46,126 nucleotides of DNA from CAYRAV01 sp964422365 (GCA_964422365.1 CAYRAV010000019.1:1-46126), one strand, 5' to 3'. Counted from the stretch's first letter, positions 23,871 through 33,624 are shown. The notes: generated by a model not told the origin, from the sequence alone. Translations and numbers: made by a program.

Positions 23871-25364
23871 TTACCCTGATATGTTGTCTTTTAATATTTC
23901 ATCTACCACTTCCCGTTCATCAAAATGATATTTTATTCCTTTCACTTCCTGATAGTCCTCATGTCCTTTTCCCAGCAGCAAAATAATATCTCCCGGCTGT
24001 GCTTTGGACATACTCCAAGCAATAGCCTCTTTTCTGTCATCAATTTCCACATATCTGCCTCCGCTCTTTTCGATTCCTACTTTAATATCTGCATTGATGT
24101 CACAGATTTCTTCATTCCGGGGATTGTCACAGGTCAATACACATAAGTCTGTCATCCTTCCTGTAATTTCCCCCATATCATAACGGCGCAATTTAGAACG
24201 GTTTCCGCCACATCCATACACACAGATTAAATGATTCGGATGGTACTCAAGCAATGCTGACAACATATTTTCTGTACTTACCCTGTTATGTGCATAGTCA
24301 ATCAGCATGGTATAATCTTTTGAAATTGGAAGACGTTCCAGACGCCCCTTGACTTGTACTTGCAAAAGCCCTTTCCTGATTGCTTCATCAGACATTCCCA
24401 TCAAGTGACAGGTAAGCATCGCAGCCAGCGCATTATATACCGAAAATTGCCCTGGAATATATATTTTGGCTTCTCCGTTTATTACCCCATTTATATAAAA
24501 ATACATGCCAAGCTTCCCATTTTCATTGACTGGCTCTATATGCGAAGCCGCCAAATCTATATGAAAATCAGACTTTTTAGCTGAAATTGCAGAAAAAGTT
24601 CTGACCTGGCAAGTATGATATCTCAAAATTTCTGCATAATGGGAATCGTCTATATTTACAATTCCACATTTACACTGGTGGAAAAGAATTCGTTTACACT
24701 CCAAATATTCAGCAAAAGAAGCATGTTCTGCTGTTCCAATATGATCTGGTGAAAGATTGGTAAAAATCCCATAATCAAATATAATTCCGGCAGTACGCTC
24801 CATTTTCAACCCCTGAGAAGAAACCTCCATGATAACATATTCGCATCCCTCTTCTGCCATAGCTGCAAATAGACGGTGGATTTCATAAGATTCTGGTGTT
24901 GTGTTCTTTAAGGGTATTTTTTGTTCCCCTATAATTGCTCCATTCGTTCCTATCAGCCCTGCCTTTTTTCCGACACTTTCCAGAATACTCTTTATCATGT
25001 GGGTGGTAGTTGTTTTTCCATTTGTTCCTGTTACACCAACTGTAACAAACTTACAAGCTGGATAGCCAAAAAAAGCTGCCGACATAAAAGCAAGCGCCCT
25101 TCTTGCAGATGGAACTTTTAACACTGTAATCCCATCTGGAATTTGTAATGCTTCGCTTTTCCGTTCGAGAACAACTACAGAAACTCCTTTTTCCACAGCC
25201 TCTGGAATATAATTGTGGCCGTCTGTAACTGCTCCTGTCAAACAGACAAACATTACACCTTTTACAATTTTTCTTGAATCATATATAATATCCTGTACTT
25301 CAACATCCATGGAACCTTTTAAACATTGGTATTCCAATTCTTCACAAATCTGCTCTAGCTTCAT
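23871..25364 (-). CDS. murE: UDP-MurNAc-tripeptide ligase, meso-DAP adding
   Basis: MurE (497 residues) adds the third residue of the peptidoglycan stem. The P-loop TGTNGKTTTT, the YAHN and the central GCGGNRSKLRR segment are clear. The specificity loop reads CDNPRNEE; DNPR is the signature of meso-diaminopimelate-adding enzymes, whereas lysine-adding ones differ there. The next gene upstream is dapF, which makes meso-DAP, in agreement. I moved the start to the ATG at 25364, which has GAAAGGAG at 7 bases; the ATG overlapping the dapF stop at 25385 has no separate ribosome site. Confidence 0.95.
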   Translation of the reverse strand: MKLEQICEELEYQCLKGSMDVEVQDIIYDSRKIVKGVMFVCLTGAVTDGHNYIPEAVEKGVSVVVLERKSEALQIPDGITVLKVPSARRALAFMSAAFFGYPACKFVTVGVTGTNGKTTTTHMIKSILESVGKKAGLIGTNGAIIGEQKIPLKNTTPESYEIHRLFAAMAEEGCEYVIMEVSSQGLKMERTAGIIFDYGIFTNLSPDHIGTAEHASFAEYLECKRILFHQCKCGIVNIDDSHYAEILRYHTCQVRTFSAISAKKSDFHIDLAASHIEPVNENGKLGMYFYINGVINGEAKIYIPGQFSVYNALAAMLTCHLMGMSDEAIRKGLLQVQVKGRLERLPISKDYTMLIDYAHNRVSTENMLSALLEYHPNHLICVYGCGGNRSKLRRYDMGEITGRMTDLCVLTCDNPRNEEICDINADIKVGIEKSGGRYVEIDDRKEAIAWSMSKAQPGDIILLLGKGHEDYQEVKGIKYHFDEREVVDEILKDNISG

Positions 25365-25381
25365 GTTTTGTCTCCTTTCAA

Positions 25382-26245
25382 TCATTTTTCTGCTTCATTC
25401 ATCAAAAAAGGTACCTCTATCTCCCCTTCAAATACTGTATAAGAAGGTCCTTCCATCATCAGATGATTTGTTGTTTCGTCCCACTCAATCTTTAGAGTTC
25501 CTCCAATCTGTTCTACTGTAACACACCGGTCACAGCGGTTTGTCAATACTCCCGCTACTACAGCTGTTGCACAACCAGTGCCACAGCCAATTGTCTCTCC
25601 CGTACCGCGTTCCCATTCTCTTATTTTAATATAATCCCTTCTCACAATCTCAGCAAAAGTTACATTTGTTTTATTCGGAAACAGAGAAGTCCTGTTTTCA
25701 ATACTCTCCCCATATTTTTCTACATTCCATTCTTTTACCGAATCTACATAAACGGCACAATGCGGATTCCCCCATGAAACAGCTGTCATAAAAAGTATAT
25801 GCCCAAACACTTCTACTGGTTGTTCGATGAATTCCGGCTGCCTGATATGAACAGGTATTTCTTTCGTTGAAAGTATGGGTTCACCAATGTCTGCACGAAT
25901 ATTAAAAACTGCTCCGTCAACAACAAACAACTTTAGAGATTTAAGTCCGCCCAATGTTTCAATAACCAGTTCCTCTTTATCTGTCAATCCATGATCATAG
26001 ATGTATTTGCCAACACTGCGTAATGCATTTCCGCACATTTCTGCTTCCGTACCATCCGGATTAAATATCCGCATCCGAAAATCTGCTTTGGCCGATGAAC
26101 AGATTAAAACCATACCATCAGAACCCACTGCAAAATGCCTGTTACTGATAAATTTTGCCAATTCAGAAAGATTGCCCAGCTCCTGATGGATTGCATCAAT
26201 GTAGACGTAATCATTTCCAAATGCCTGCATTTTTGTAAACCTCAT
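25382..26245 (-). CDS. dapF: Diaminopimelate epimerase
   Basis: DapF (287 residues) interconverts LL- and meso-diaminopimelate using two catalytic cysteines, seen here as C71 in MCGNALR and C221 in GCGTGCATA. The N-terminal FGNDYVYID is typical. The ATG at 26245 follows GAGGAGGA. It lies 14 bases after the trans-sulfuration gene and just ahead of murE, forming a lysine/cell-wall unit. Confidence 0.95.
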   Translation of the reverse strand: MRFTKMQAFGNDYVYIDAIHQELGNLSELAKFISNRHFAVGSDGMVLICSSAKADFRMRIFNPDGTEAEMCGNALRSVGKYIYDHGLTDKEELVIETLGGLKSLKLFVVDGAVFNIRADIGEPILSTKEIPVHIRQPEFIEQPVEVFGHILFMTAVSWGNPHCAVYVDSVKEWNVEKYGESIENRTSLFPNKTNVTFAEIVRRDYIKIREWERGTGETIGCGTGCATAVVAGVLTNRCDRCVTVEQIGGTLKIEWDETTNHLMMEGPSYTVFEGEIEVPFLMNEAEK

Positions 26246-26259
26246 ATCTTATTCCTCCT

Positions 26260-27441
26260 CTAATTCATCGCCTGTCCCAAATCATGAATGATATCCTCTG
26301 CGTTCTCGATCCCTACTGACAGCCTAAGAAAACAGTCATTGATGCCAAGTTTCTCTTTTACCTCTTTTGGCATATCCTCATGAGTCTGAGTTGTCGGATA
26401 AGTAATCAAAGACTCTGTTCCTCCAAGACTTTCTGCAAACATAATCAAATCTACTTTTTTCAAAATATTTTTCACTGTCTTATTGCTGTCAACAGTAAAA
26501 GAAATCATTCCGCCAAATCTGCTTGTCTGTCTTTTTGTGACTTCATAACTTTTATGATTTGGAAATCCAACATAATATACTGTATTTACTTTTGGATGTG
26601 ATAAAAGCCAATTTGCCACTTTCTTTGCATTCTCATTATGTTTTTCCATACGAACTGATAAAGTCTTGATTCCCCTCAGCACAAGCCAGCTGTCGAAAGG
26701 AGCCAGCTGGCTTCCATGTGATTTTATATGAGTATGTATTTTTTCTGCAATTTCTTCATTATCTTTCACGACCACAATTCCTGAAATTACATCATTATGC
26801 CCGCTTAAATATTTGGTAGAGCTGTGTGTCACAATATCCGCACCAAGCTGCATCGGTTTTTGAAAATAAGGGGTCAGAAAAGTATTATCAACAACAGTAA
26901 GTGCCCCGATTGCTTTTGCAAGTTCTGATATTGCATGAATATCTGCCACCTTCATCATTGGATTCGTTGGTGTTTCAATAAAAAACATTTTTGTATTTTG
27001 TTGAATCGCACATTTTACCTCCTCTAAATCCGACATATCTGTATAGGTGTGGGAAATTCCATATTTTTCAAAAATATCTCCAATCACACGGAATGTTCCT
27101 CCATAAATATCATCAGATAAAATTACATGGTCTCCCGGATAAAGCAGTGAAAAAACCGCCATATTTGCTGCCTGACCACTGGAAAATGCAAATCCTTTGA
27201 TTCCACCTTCCAAAATTGCCATAGTTCGTTCTAACTCCTGCCGGGTTGGATTTTCAAGACGGCTGTAATCATAACCAGTTGATACCCCCAGTTCTGGATG
27301 ACGAAAAGTTGCAGTCTGAAAAATTGGCATGCTGACTGCTCCCGTCAAAGGCTCTGTTCCAAGTGCACCGTGGACTACCTTTGAAGCATCATGTAAATGT
27401 TCTTTTCTTTCAAAATCATTATAATTACTAAAATTCTTCAT
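26260..27441 (-). CDS. Trans-sulfuration PLP enzyme (cystathionine synthase/lyase family)
   Basis: A Cys/Met-metabolism PLP enzyme of 393 residues. YDYSRLENPTRQELE, FSSGQAANMAVF, VDNTFLTPYFQKP and the PLP-binding lysine in HSSTKYLSGHND are standard. Members act as cystathionine gamma-synthase, beta- or gamma-lyase, or methionine gamma-lyase; the sequence alone does not settle which. It heads a unit with dapF and murE, all linked to aspartate-family amino acids, which mildly favours a methionine-pathway role. I chose the ATG at 27441, behind GAAAGGAG; the longer frame from 27477 would place this ribosome site inside the gene. Confidence 0.88.
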   Translation of the reverse strand: MKNFSNYNDFERKEHLHDASKVVHGALGTEPLTGAVSMPIFQTATFRHPELGVSTGYDYSRLENPTRQELERTMAILEGGIKGFAFSSGQAANMAVFSLLYPGDHVILSDDIYGGTFRVIGDIFEKYGISHTYTDMSDLEEVKCAIQQNTKMFFIETPTNPMMKVADIHAISELAKAIGALTVVDNTFLTPYFQKPMQLGADIVTHSSTKYLSGHNDVISGIVVVKDNEEIAEKIHTHIKSHGSQLAPFDSWLVLRGIKTLSVRMEKHNENAKKVANWLLSHPKVNTVYYVGFPNHKSYEVTKRQTSRFGGMISFTVDSNKTVKNILKKVDLIMFAESLGGTESLITYPTTQTHEDMPKEVKEKLGINDCFLRLSVGIENAEDIIHDLGQAMN

Positions 27442-27997
27442 AAGAGTCCTAACTCCTTTCTCTTTGGTTAGAGGCATTATACTCTCTTCTCTGCCCTATG
27501 TATTCTTTAATACTGATTCTATTACGCAAAAGATATTTATACTTTAATTTTCTATTGTTTATTTCCTAATTAAATATTATGGAAAACAAAAAATTGTCAC
27601 TGTTTTGGCATATGATTCGCAATCTGCAATCATATACATTCCAAACAAATAAGTTATGGATTGGCTGGCAAATTATGAATGTCTATCGTCTACCTTATAA
27701 AATAAGAACATCCCTTTTATCATACTTATTTCTTCCTTACAAAGAATAATAAACAGCTGTATACTTTTTGCAACATAAATGCATCAAAATTGTATTTTTT
27801 CCAAAAATCGACGTTCCTCTTCCGCTGCCAATACTTCCATAAATGCTGTATTTCTGATAAACGAAATCAAACCAGTATAAACGGAAGTACAGACAGCAAT
27901 ATAATTTTTTACTTGATTCTTACTTCTATTCCTAGTAAACTTGAATTAATTTTTAACATATTTTTAATTATAATCAACCAAAGGACTGAATCACATT
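27442..27997. other. Divergent intergenic region, no gene seen
   Basis: About 550 AT-rich bases lie between the minus-strand trans-sulfuration gene and the plus-strand holA. I see no coding frame with a ribosome site and no S-box, T-box or other riboswitch core. Promoters for both sides should be here, but only weak -10-like AT tracts can be pointed to. Confidence 0.5.
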
Positions 27998-28972
27998 ATG
28001 AACACAATCAAAGAACATTTAAAACAGCAGGCTTTCAAACCTGTCTATCTTCTCTATGGCAGTGAAGATTATTTGAAACGTTTATACAGAGACAAATTAA
28101 AGACCGGCATATTAAATGATGGCAGCGATATGAATTATTCTTATTTTGAAGGAAAGGGTATTGATACTGTAAAGATAATGGATATTGCGGATACTCTTCC
28201 CTTTCTTGCCGAACGCCGTTTGATTATCATTGAAAACAGCGGCTTTTTTAAAAGCCAAAATTCTTTAGCAGATGAAATCGGAACCCTTCCTGATACTACA
28301 CACATTATTTTTGTAGAACAGGAAGTAGATAAGAGAAACCGGCTTTTTAAGGCTGTAAAAAAAATAGGATATACTGCTGATTTAAGCGGTATGGATGAAA
28401 AAAATCTAAAATTATGGGTTGCCACCATTTTAAAACAAAATCACAAAAAAATGACAGAACATGATATTATGTATCTGATTAACAAATCCGGCACAGATAT
28501 GAACATGTTGTCAAAAGAATTGGAAAAACTAATTTGTTATGGCATTGACCGTGATGTATTAACTGTTTCTGATATTGATGCAGTCTGCATTACACAGGTC
28601 AGCAATAAAATTTTCCAGATGATGGATTACATTGCCCAGAAACAGGCAGTACAGGCATTAAACTTATATAAGGACTTATTAAGTCTTCAGGAACGACCTC
28701 TATCCATTTTATTTCTTTTGACAAGACATTTCAATATTTTATTGCAGACTAAGGATTTGCAGCGATTAGGAAATGATAACCGTACAATTGCTTCTAAGGC
28801 TGGCATCCCGCCTTTTACTGTTGGAAAATATCTGTCACAAGGGAAAAACTTTAGTACCAAACAATTGAAACATGCCATTCATGAGTGTATTGATTTAGAA
28901 GAACGGGTAAAAACAGGGCGAATTGCAGACCAGATGGCATTGGAATTACTATTGGTACAATTCAGTTCCTAG
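27998..28972 (+). CDS. holA: DNA polymerase III delta subunit
   Basis: HolA (324 residues) is the clamp-loader subunit that opens the sliding clamp. The opening FKPVYLLYGSEDYLKRLYRDKL and the DTLPFLAERRLIIIENSGFF segment are characteristic. So are the helical domain II (ILKQNHKKMTEHDIMYLINKSGTDMNMLSKELEKL) and the C-terminal collar with SIFLLTRHFN-type sequence (here SILFLLTRHFNILLQ). The length is normal. The stop TAG lies inside a copy of the repeat-element end found at 28969-28988. A terminator shared with the convergent ptsI follows. Confidence 0.92.
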   Translation: MNTIKEHLKQQAFKPVYLLYGSEDYLKRLYRDKLKTGILNDGSDMNYSYFEGKGIDTVKIMDIADTLPFLAERRLIIIENSGFFKSQNSLADEIGTLPDTTHIIFVEQEVDKRNRLFKAVKKIGYTADLSGMDEKNLKLWVATILKQNHKKMTEHDIMYLINKSGTDMNMLSKELEKLICYGIDRDVLTVSDIDAVCITQVSNKIFQMMDYIAQKQAVQALNLYKDLLSLQERPLSILFLLTRHFNILLQTKDLQRLGNDNRTIASKAGIPPFTVGKYLSQGKNFSTKQLKHAIHECIDLEERVKTGRIADQMALELLLVQFSS

Positions 28973-28988
28973 AGTGTGTTTGAAAATT
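28969..28988 (+). repeat. Solo end of the 20-bp-TIR element at the holA stop
   Basis: Differs from CTAGAGCGTGTTTGAAAATT at one base. Its TAG is the stop codon of holA. No second element end is seen nearby. Confidence 0.7.
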
Positions 28989-28993
28989 CATAA

Positions 28994-29036
28994 AAAAAGC
29001 TGAACGTTATGTCCCTACACAAACATTCAGCTTTTT
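28994..29036. terminator. Bidirectional terminator between holA and ptsI
   Basis: AAAAAGCTGAA (28994-29004) pairs with TTCAGCTTTTT (29026-29036). The A and T tracts serve both convergent genes. Confidence 0.85.
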
Positions 29037-29050
29037 CATATTATCTAATC

Positions 29051-30754
29051 TTACTTACAATTTTTCTTCAGTAATTCCACTATTTCTTTCTCTGTTCCAA
29101 GAAGAGCCGCTTTTGCTTCTAACCCTTTTGCCTCTTCTATCGTCCATTTTGAAATAGTATTTCTTGTTGTCAGTACAGAAGCAGCACTCACACTAAACTC
29201 CTGTAAACCATATGCTAATAACAATGGTATCAACAACGGATCTGCTGCTGCCTCTCCACACATGCCAACCATAATATTCTGCTCTCTTCCACATGCAATG
29301 ACATGTTTGATGGAACGTAACACTGCCGGGTTATAGGTAGAATAAAGATATGCTACTTTGGCATTTCCACGGTCTACCACCATTGTATACTGTGTCAGAT
29401 CGTTGGTTCCAATGCTGAAGAAATCTGCTTCTTTTGCAAGTATATCTGCAATCAGGGATGCTGCTGGTGTTTCTATCATGACACCAACCTGAATAGCATC
29501 GTTATAGGCAATTCCTTCTGCTGATAATTCTTTTTTGATTTCTGCAATCATAGCTTTTACTTCCCGCAATTCATCTACACATGTAATCATTGGCACCATA
29601 ATTTTAATGTCACCAAATGCACTTGCTCTTAACAACGCTCTTAGTTGGATACGATACAAGTCTCTGCGTTCTAAGCACACACGAATGGCACGGAAACCAA
29701 GAAATGGATTATCCTCTTTGTCCAATTCCAGATAAGGAATCTCTTTATCACCACCCACATCCAGTGTACGGATAATGACAGGTTTTCCATTTAGCGTTGC
29801 AGCAGCTTTTTTATAAGCCTCAAACTGCTCCTCTTCTGTTGGAACATTGGTACGATCCATAAATAAAAATTCTGTACGGAACAGTCCAACACCTTCTCCA
29901 TCCCGTTCCACAACTGTATCTGCATCTTCTGGTTTGCCAATGTTGCAGACTAATTCTACCTTTACACCATCCTCTGTTACAGTCGGTTTTCCAATTAATT
30001 GTTTTAGGGCTTCTTTTTCTTCTAAATATGCTTTTCGTTTTGCGGAATATGTTTCTTTTTCTTTATCGTTAGGTTCTAAGATAACAATTCCCTCTTTTCC
30101 ATCCACTACTGCTTCCTGCCCCTCTTTTACAAATGACATAGCATCCTTTACACTAAGAACTGCTGGTACTTCTAATGCTCTTGCCAGAATAGCAGAATGA
30201 GAAGTTTTCCCCCCCACTTCCGTAATAATACCTATTACATTTTCTTTCTTAATACCTACTGTCATGGAAGGTGTCAAATCTTTTGCTGCCAAAATTGTAT
30301 TTGCCGGCACCTTACTAATGTCAACTTCCTGTTTTCCAAGTAAAATTTTCAGCAAACGTTCCTCTATATCATGAATATCTGTGATTCTCTGACTAGTCAA
30401 TTCATCCTCTGTAGCGGAAAAAATCTGGACAAACATATCACATACATTTTGAAATGCCCTTTCTGCACAGATACCTTCTTTTATCATTCCTATCACTTCA
30501 TCTGACATGGAAGGATCCTGTATCATCATCACATGCCCTTCTAAAATTTCTGCTTCTTTCTCTCCTATACGGGTCCTCATTTCTTCTGCCATTGACATGG
30601 TACGATCTGAAAAAATATCTACAGCCTCTTGAAAACGCTTGATCTCCGACTCTATATCCTCAACCTTTTTTTCTTCATAGGACAAATCCACTTCTTCAAT
30701 TCTTACAACCCTGCCAATTCCATATCCTTCTGATGCTCCAATTCCCTTCAGCAT
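29051..30754 (-). CDS. ptsI: PTS enzyme I
   Basis: EI (567 residues from the chosen start) takes phosphate from PEP onto a histidine and passes it to HPr. The phosphohistidine lies in GGKTSHSAILARA (His186). The PEP-binding domain shows GVGLFRTEFLFMDR, DVGGDKEIPYL, FFSIGTNDLTQY and the catalytic Cys in GMCGEAAADP. The ATG at 30754 follows AGAGGTGA at a normal distance; the ATG six bases upstream would abut the ribosome site. It ends the fru operon, about 390 bases after ptsH, a gap filled by a hairpin and a repeat element. Confidence 0.95.
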   Translation of the reverse strand: MLKGIGASEGYGIGRVVRIEEVDLSYEEKKVEDIESEIKRFQEAVDIFSDRTMSMAEEMRTRIGEKEAEILEGHVMMIQDPSMSDEVIGMIKEGICAERAFQNVCDMFVQIFSATEDELTSQRITDIHDIEERLLKILLGKQEVDISKVPANTILAAKDLTPSMTVGIKKENVIGIITEVGGKTSHSAILARALEVPAVLSVKDAMSFVKEGQEAVVDGKEGIVILEPNDKEKETYSAKRKAYLEEKEALKQLIGKPTVTEDGVKVELVCNIGKPEDADTVVERDGEGVGLFRTEFLFMDRTNVPTEEEQFEAYKKAAATLNGKPVIIRTLDVGGDKEIPYLELDKEDNPFLGFRAIRVCLERRDLYRIQLRALLRASAFGDIKIMVPMITCVDELREVKAMIAEIKKELSAEGIAYNDAIQVGVMIETPAASLIADILAKEADFFSIGTNDLTQYTMVVDRGNAKVAYLYSTYNPAVLRSIKHVIACGREQNIMVGMCGEAAADPLLIPLLLAYGLQEFSVSAASVLTTRNTISKWTIEEAKGLEAKAALLGTEKEIVELLKKNCK

Positions 30755-30812
30755 AATCATTCACCTCTTTTTCTAAATGAACCGCCCCGCAGCAAGCTCG
30801 GGGTATCCTGTC

Positions 30813-30979
30813 CTAGAGCGTGTTTGAAAATTCATTGCCCCAATCTGCACATGCCGCTTTGTGTGTATATTTGGTCCAAATTCATTTAATGCAGCCCGCT
30901 GCACCTCATGAATTTGGAGCAAATCTCCCACAAATTGTGATGCACATCTTGTAACAAGCAATTTTCAAACACGCTCTAG
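30813..30979. repeat. Full MITE-like element with perfect 20-bp terminal inverted repeats
   Basis: CTAGAGCGTGTTTGAAAATT at 30813-30832 is exactly repeated in inverse orientation at 30960-30979, giving a 167-bp element without a transposase. Four solo copies of the end (6964, 12379, 28969 and 33597) lie elsewhere in the window. A small hairpin, CCCCG/CGGGG, adjoins at 30785-30803. It splits ptsH from ptsI. A 62-codon frame inside it is probably not a gene. Confidence 0.85.
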
Positions 30980-31045
30980 TTTGTCTTTTCCAAACGCAGC
31001 AAACTGTGAAAAATGAAACCCATAACAGATTAAAACTTATAACCC

Positions 31046-31113
31046 GTACAGCATTTGGCAGTTTCCTCCATATTTTCAATTGAAAATATGAGAAGATTTT
31101 CCAAATGCTATAC
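31046..31113. repeat. Nested palindrome downstream of ptsH
   Basis: An outer 13-bp stem (31046-31058 with 31101-31113, 12 of 13 paired) encloses a perfect 22-bp palindrome at 31069-31090 with centre CAATTG. It lies in the ptsH-ptsI gap and would fold in the operon mRNA. It lacks a U tract, so it is more likely an mRNA-stability or processing element, or a palindromic repeat, than a full terminator. Confidence 0.6.
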
Positions 31114-31147
31114 CAGGGTATCCATATCCACTGCATTTTCTGTTTAT

Positions 31148-31411
31148 TTATTCGCCTAATCCTGACTCAATCAGTGCAATTGCATCTTTTAATGCTTCTG
31201 CTTCCTGTTCGCCATCACATTTCATTTCAATTTCTGTTCCACATTTGATACATGCCCCAATAATGTTCATAATACTTTTTCCATTCACTTCTTTATCTCC
31301 TACTGCAATTTTTACATCACATGGATATTTTGCCATCGCCTTTGCAAAAACTCCTGCCGGACGCATGTGTAATCCTTGCTCATTTTTGATTATAATTTTT
31401 TCAGATACCAT
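31148..31411 (-). CDS. ptsH: Phosphocarrier protein HPr
   Basis: HPr (87 residues) relays phosphate from EI to the sugar-specific EIIA domains. His15 lies in NEQGLHMRPAG, with Met replacing the more common Ala or Thr. Ser46 in NGKSIM is the regulatory site used by HPr kinase in Gram-positives, so this HPr can take part in catabolite control. It follows fruA by 72 bases. Confidence 0.96.
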   Translation of the reverse strand: MVSEKIIIKNEQGLHMRPAGVFAKAMAKYPCDVKIAVGDKEVNGKSIMNIIGACIKCGTEIEMKCDGEQEAEALKDAIALIESGLGE

Positions 31412-31483
31412 AATAATTACCCCTTTCTTTTCTATGATTCTGTTATTTTTCCTTGTTTTATTTTCCTATGAAAGAACCATAAA

Positions 31484-33421
31484 TTAAAGTGTTTCCTTTT
31501 CAATTGGTTTCTTAAGTATTGCCAGTAAAATCATTCCTATTACTGAACCAACTGCCAGTGCAAGTAAAAAGCCTAACTGATTTCCGATAACAGGAAGGAC
31601 AAATATACCGCCGTGAGGTGCCCTTAATGTACATCCCATTGCCATTGAAATAGCACCTGCTGCTGCCGATCCAATCACACAGGATGGAATTACTCTAAGC
31701 GGGTCTGCTGCTGCAAATGGAATTGCTCCTTCTGAGATAAAACATAATCCCATAATGTAATTGACAATACCTGACTTTCTTTCATTTTCTGTAAATCTGT
31801 TTTTAAAAAATGTTGTTGCCAGTGCAATTGCAATTGGCGGAACCATACCACCTATCATCACTGCTGCCATAATATCAAATCCTTCACTTGCAATTGCTGC
31901 TGTTCCAAATACATATGCCGCCTTATTCACAGGACCGCCCATATCCACTGACATCATACCGCCAAGAATACAACCAAGTACAATTTTGCTGCTTCCACCC
32001 ATAGAATTTAATCCGTTGGTCAATCCACTGTTAATCATTGCCACAAACGGGTCAATGGCACACATTATCACTCCAATAAGTAAAAGACCTACTACCGGAT
32101 AAATCAATACTGGTTTGATACCCTCTAATGCTTTTGGCAGCTTTTCACATATTTTTTCTAATCCAACCATCAGATAGCCGCCTAAGAAACCTGCTACTAA
32201 TGCTCCCAAAAATCCGGCTGAAATATCACCACCCGGACTGGTAAAAGTGGCTCCTATCGAAGCAAGCGAACCTCCAACAAAACCAATCAGCAGCCCAGGT
32301 CTGTCTGCAATGCTCATTGCAATATATCCTGCCAAAATAGGTAACATAAATCCAAATGCATATTCACCTATACTCTTAAACCATGCTGCTACTGGCGTAT
32401 TCTTACCAAAATTGCTTGGATTAATTTCATAATCATCTAACAAAAATGCAAGTGCAATCAGTATACCACCGCCGATCACAAATGGAAGCATATGGGAAAC
32501 ACCATTCATTAAATGTTTATAAATCTGATGCCCTATCCCCTCCTGTGCTTCTTTATCCTCTTCTGTTTTTGCTCCATAATGATGATAAACCGGTGCATCT
32601 TCCTGTATAATCCTCTGTATCAGTTGTTCTGGTTTATGGATACCGTCTGCTACCTTTACTTTCAAAACACGTTTTCCTTCAAATCGTGCCATTTCCACAT
32701 TTTTATCCGCTGCTATAATAATACCATCTGCCTGTTCAATCTCCTCTTTGGTCAAAATATTTTTTGCACCACCAGAGCCGTTTGTTTCTGCTTTTAGGGG
32801 ATACCCCATTTCTTTTCCTTTTTGCTCTAATGCTTCCGCTGCCATAAATGTATGTGCAATTCCTGTGGGACATGCTGTAACCGCCAGTATTCTATAGCCT
32901 TTTTTTGTATCCTCCAAAACTTTCTCTTCTTTTTTTGGTGCAGCCTTTTCTTCTTCGCCAAATTTCTCAATTTCTTTTTTATCAATAATCTGTAAAAATT
33001 GGTCTTTTGTCTTAGCATTTAACAACTGTTTTCTAAAATCCTCGTCCATCAGTATCGTAGATAATCTAGACAATACTTCTAAATGCACATCACCGCCTTT
33101 TTCTGGTGCTGCAATCATGAAAAACAGATTTGATGGCTCTCCATCCATCGAATCATAATCCACACCTGCTGGTACAGTCATAGCAACCAGTCCTGCCTGC
33201 TTTACGCCCGCATTTTTTGCATGTGGAATGGCAATACCCTCTCCAATTGCTGTTGTGCTCATTTCTTCTCTTGCAAGTATGCCCTTTTTATATTCTTCTT
33301 TATTATTTAAATTTCCTGCTTTGTTTTGCAGATTGACAAGGACTTCAATCGCATCACTTTTGTTTTTCAAAGTTCCATTTAAAACAATACCTTCTTTTTT
33401 CAACAAATCTGTAATCCGCAT
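31484..33421 (-). CDS. fruA: Fructose PTS transporter EIIABC
   Basis: FruA (645 residues) imports fructose and phosphorylates it to fructose 1-phosphate. Domain order is A-B-C: EIIA with phospho-His67 (AIPHAKN), a Lys/Glu-rich linker (about 148-175), EIIB with phospho-Cys184 (TACPTGIAHTFMAAEAL), and a membrane EIIC from about 300, with roughly nine hydrophobic segments and the conserved GGPVNKAAYVF and PHGGIFVLP stretches. It lies between fruK and ptsH. Induction through FruR, responding to fructose 1-phosphate, is expected from the family. Confidence 0.95.
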   Translation of the reverse strand: MRITDLLKKEGIVLNGTLKNKSDAIEVLVNLQNKAGNLNNKEEYKKGILAREEMSTTAIGEGIAIPHAKNAGVKQAGLVAMTVPAGVDYDSMDGEPSNLFFMIAAPEKGGDVHLEVLSRLSTILMDEDFRKQLLNAKTKDQFLQIIDKKEIEKFGEEEKAAPKKEEKVLEDTKKGYRILAVTACPTGIAHTFMAAEALEQKGKEMGYPLKAETNGSGGAKNILTKEEIEQADGIIIAADKNVEMARFEGKRVLKVKVADGIHKPEQLIQRIIQEDAPVYHHYGAKTEEDKEAQEGIGHQIYKHLMNGVSHMLPFVIGGGILIALAFLLDDYEINPSNFGKNTPVAAWFKSIGEYAFGFMLPILAGYIAMSIADRPGLLIGFVGGSLASIGATFTSPGGDISAGFLGALVAGFLGGYLMVGLEKICEKLPKALEGIKPVLIYPVVGLLLIGVIMCAIDPFVAMINSGLTNGLNSMGGSSKIVLGCILGGMMSVDMGGPVNKAAYVFGTAAIASEGFDIMAAVMIGGMVPPIAIALATTFFKNRFTENERKSGIVNYIMGLCFISEGAIPFAAADPLRVIPSCVIGSAAAGAISMAMGCTLRAPHGGIFVLPVIGNQLGFLLALAVGSVIGMILLAILKKPIEKETL

Positions 33422-33596
33422 AAGAATCCCTCCTTATTTTTTCACTTTCTCCTTATTTTTCTATGAAAGTACCCTTTTTTGCTTTAGCAAAAAACTGAAT
33501 TCAGGTATTCCGACATGCATCTCATAACTTTCATCTATGGTGGTGCACTAAGGATGCATGAATGTTTTGTAATAAAGCAGAGTGAAAAGCACTTTT

Positions 33597-33616
33597 ATTT
33601 TTTCAAACACGCTCTA
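33597..33616 (-). repeat. Solo end of the 20-bp-TIR element after fruK
   Basis: On the minus strand, TTAGAGCGTGTTTGAAAAAA is close to the element end and starts about 9 bases after the fruK TAA. The other element end is not found in the 200-base fruK-fruA gap, which otherwise holds only short AT-rich sequence. Confidence 0.65.
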
Positions 33617-33624
33617 AGTCCTGA

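Noticed and set aside
30773..30961. 62-codon minus-strand frame inside the 167-bp element
   Set aside because: It lies almost wholly within a repeat with perfect terminal inverted repeats, has no ribosome site, and is explained by the element.
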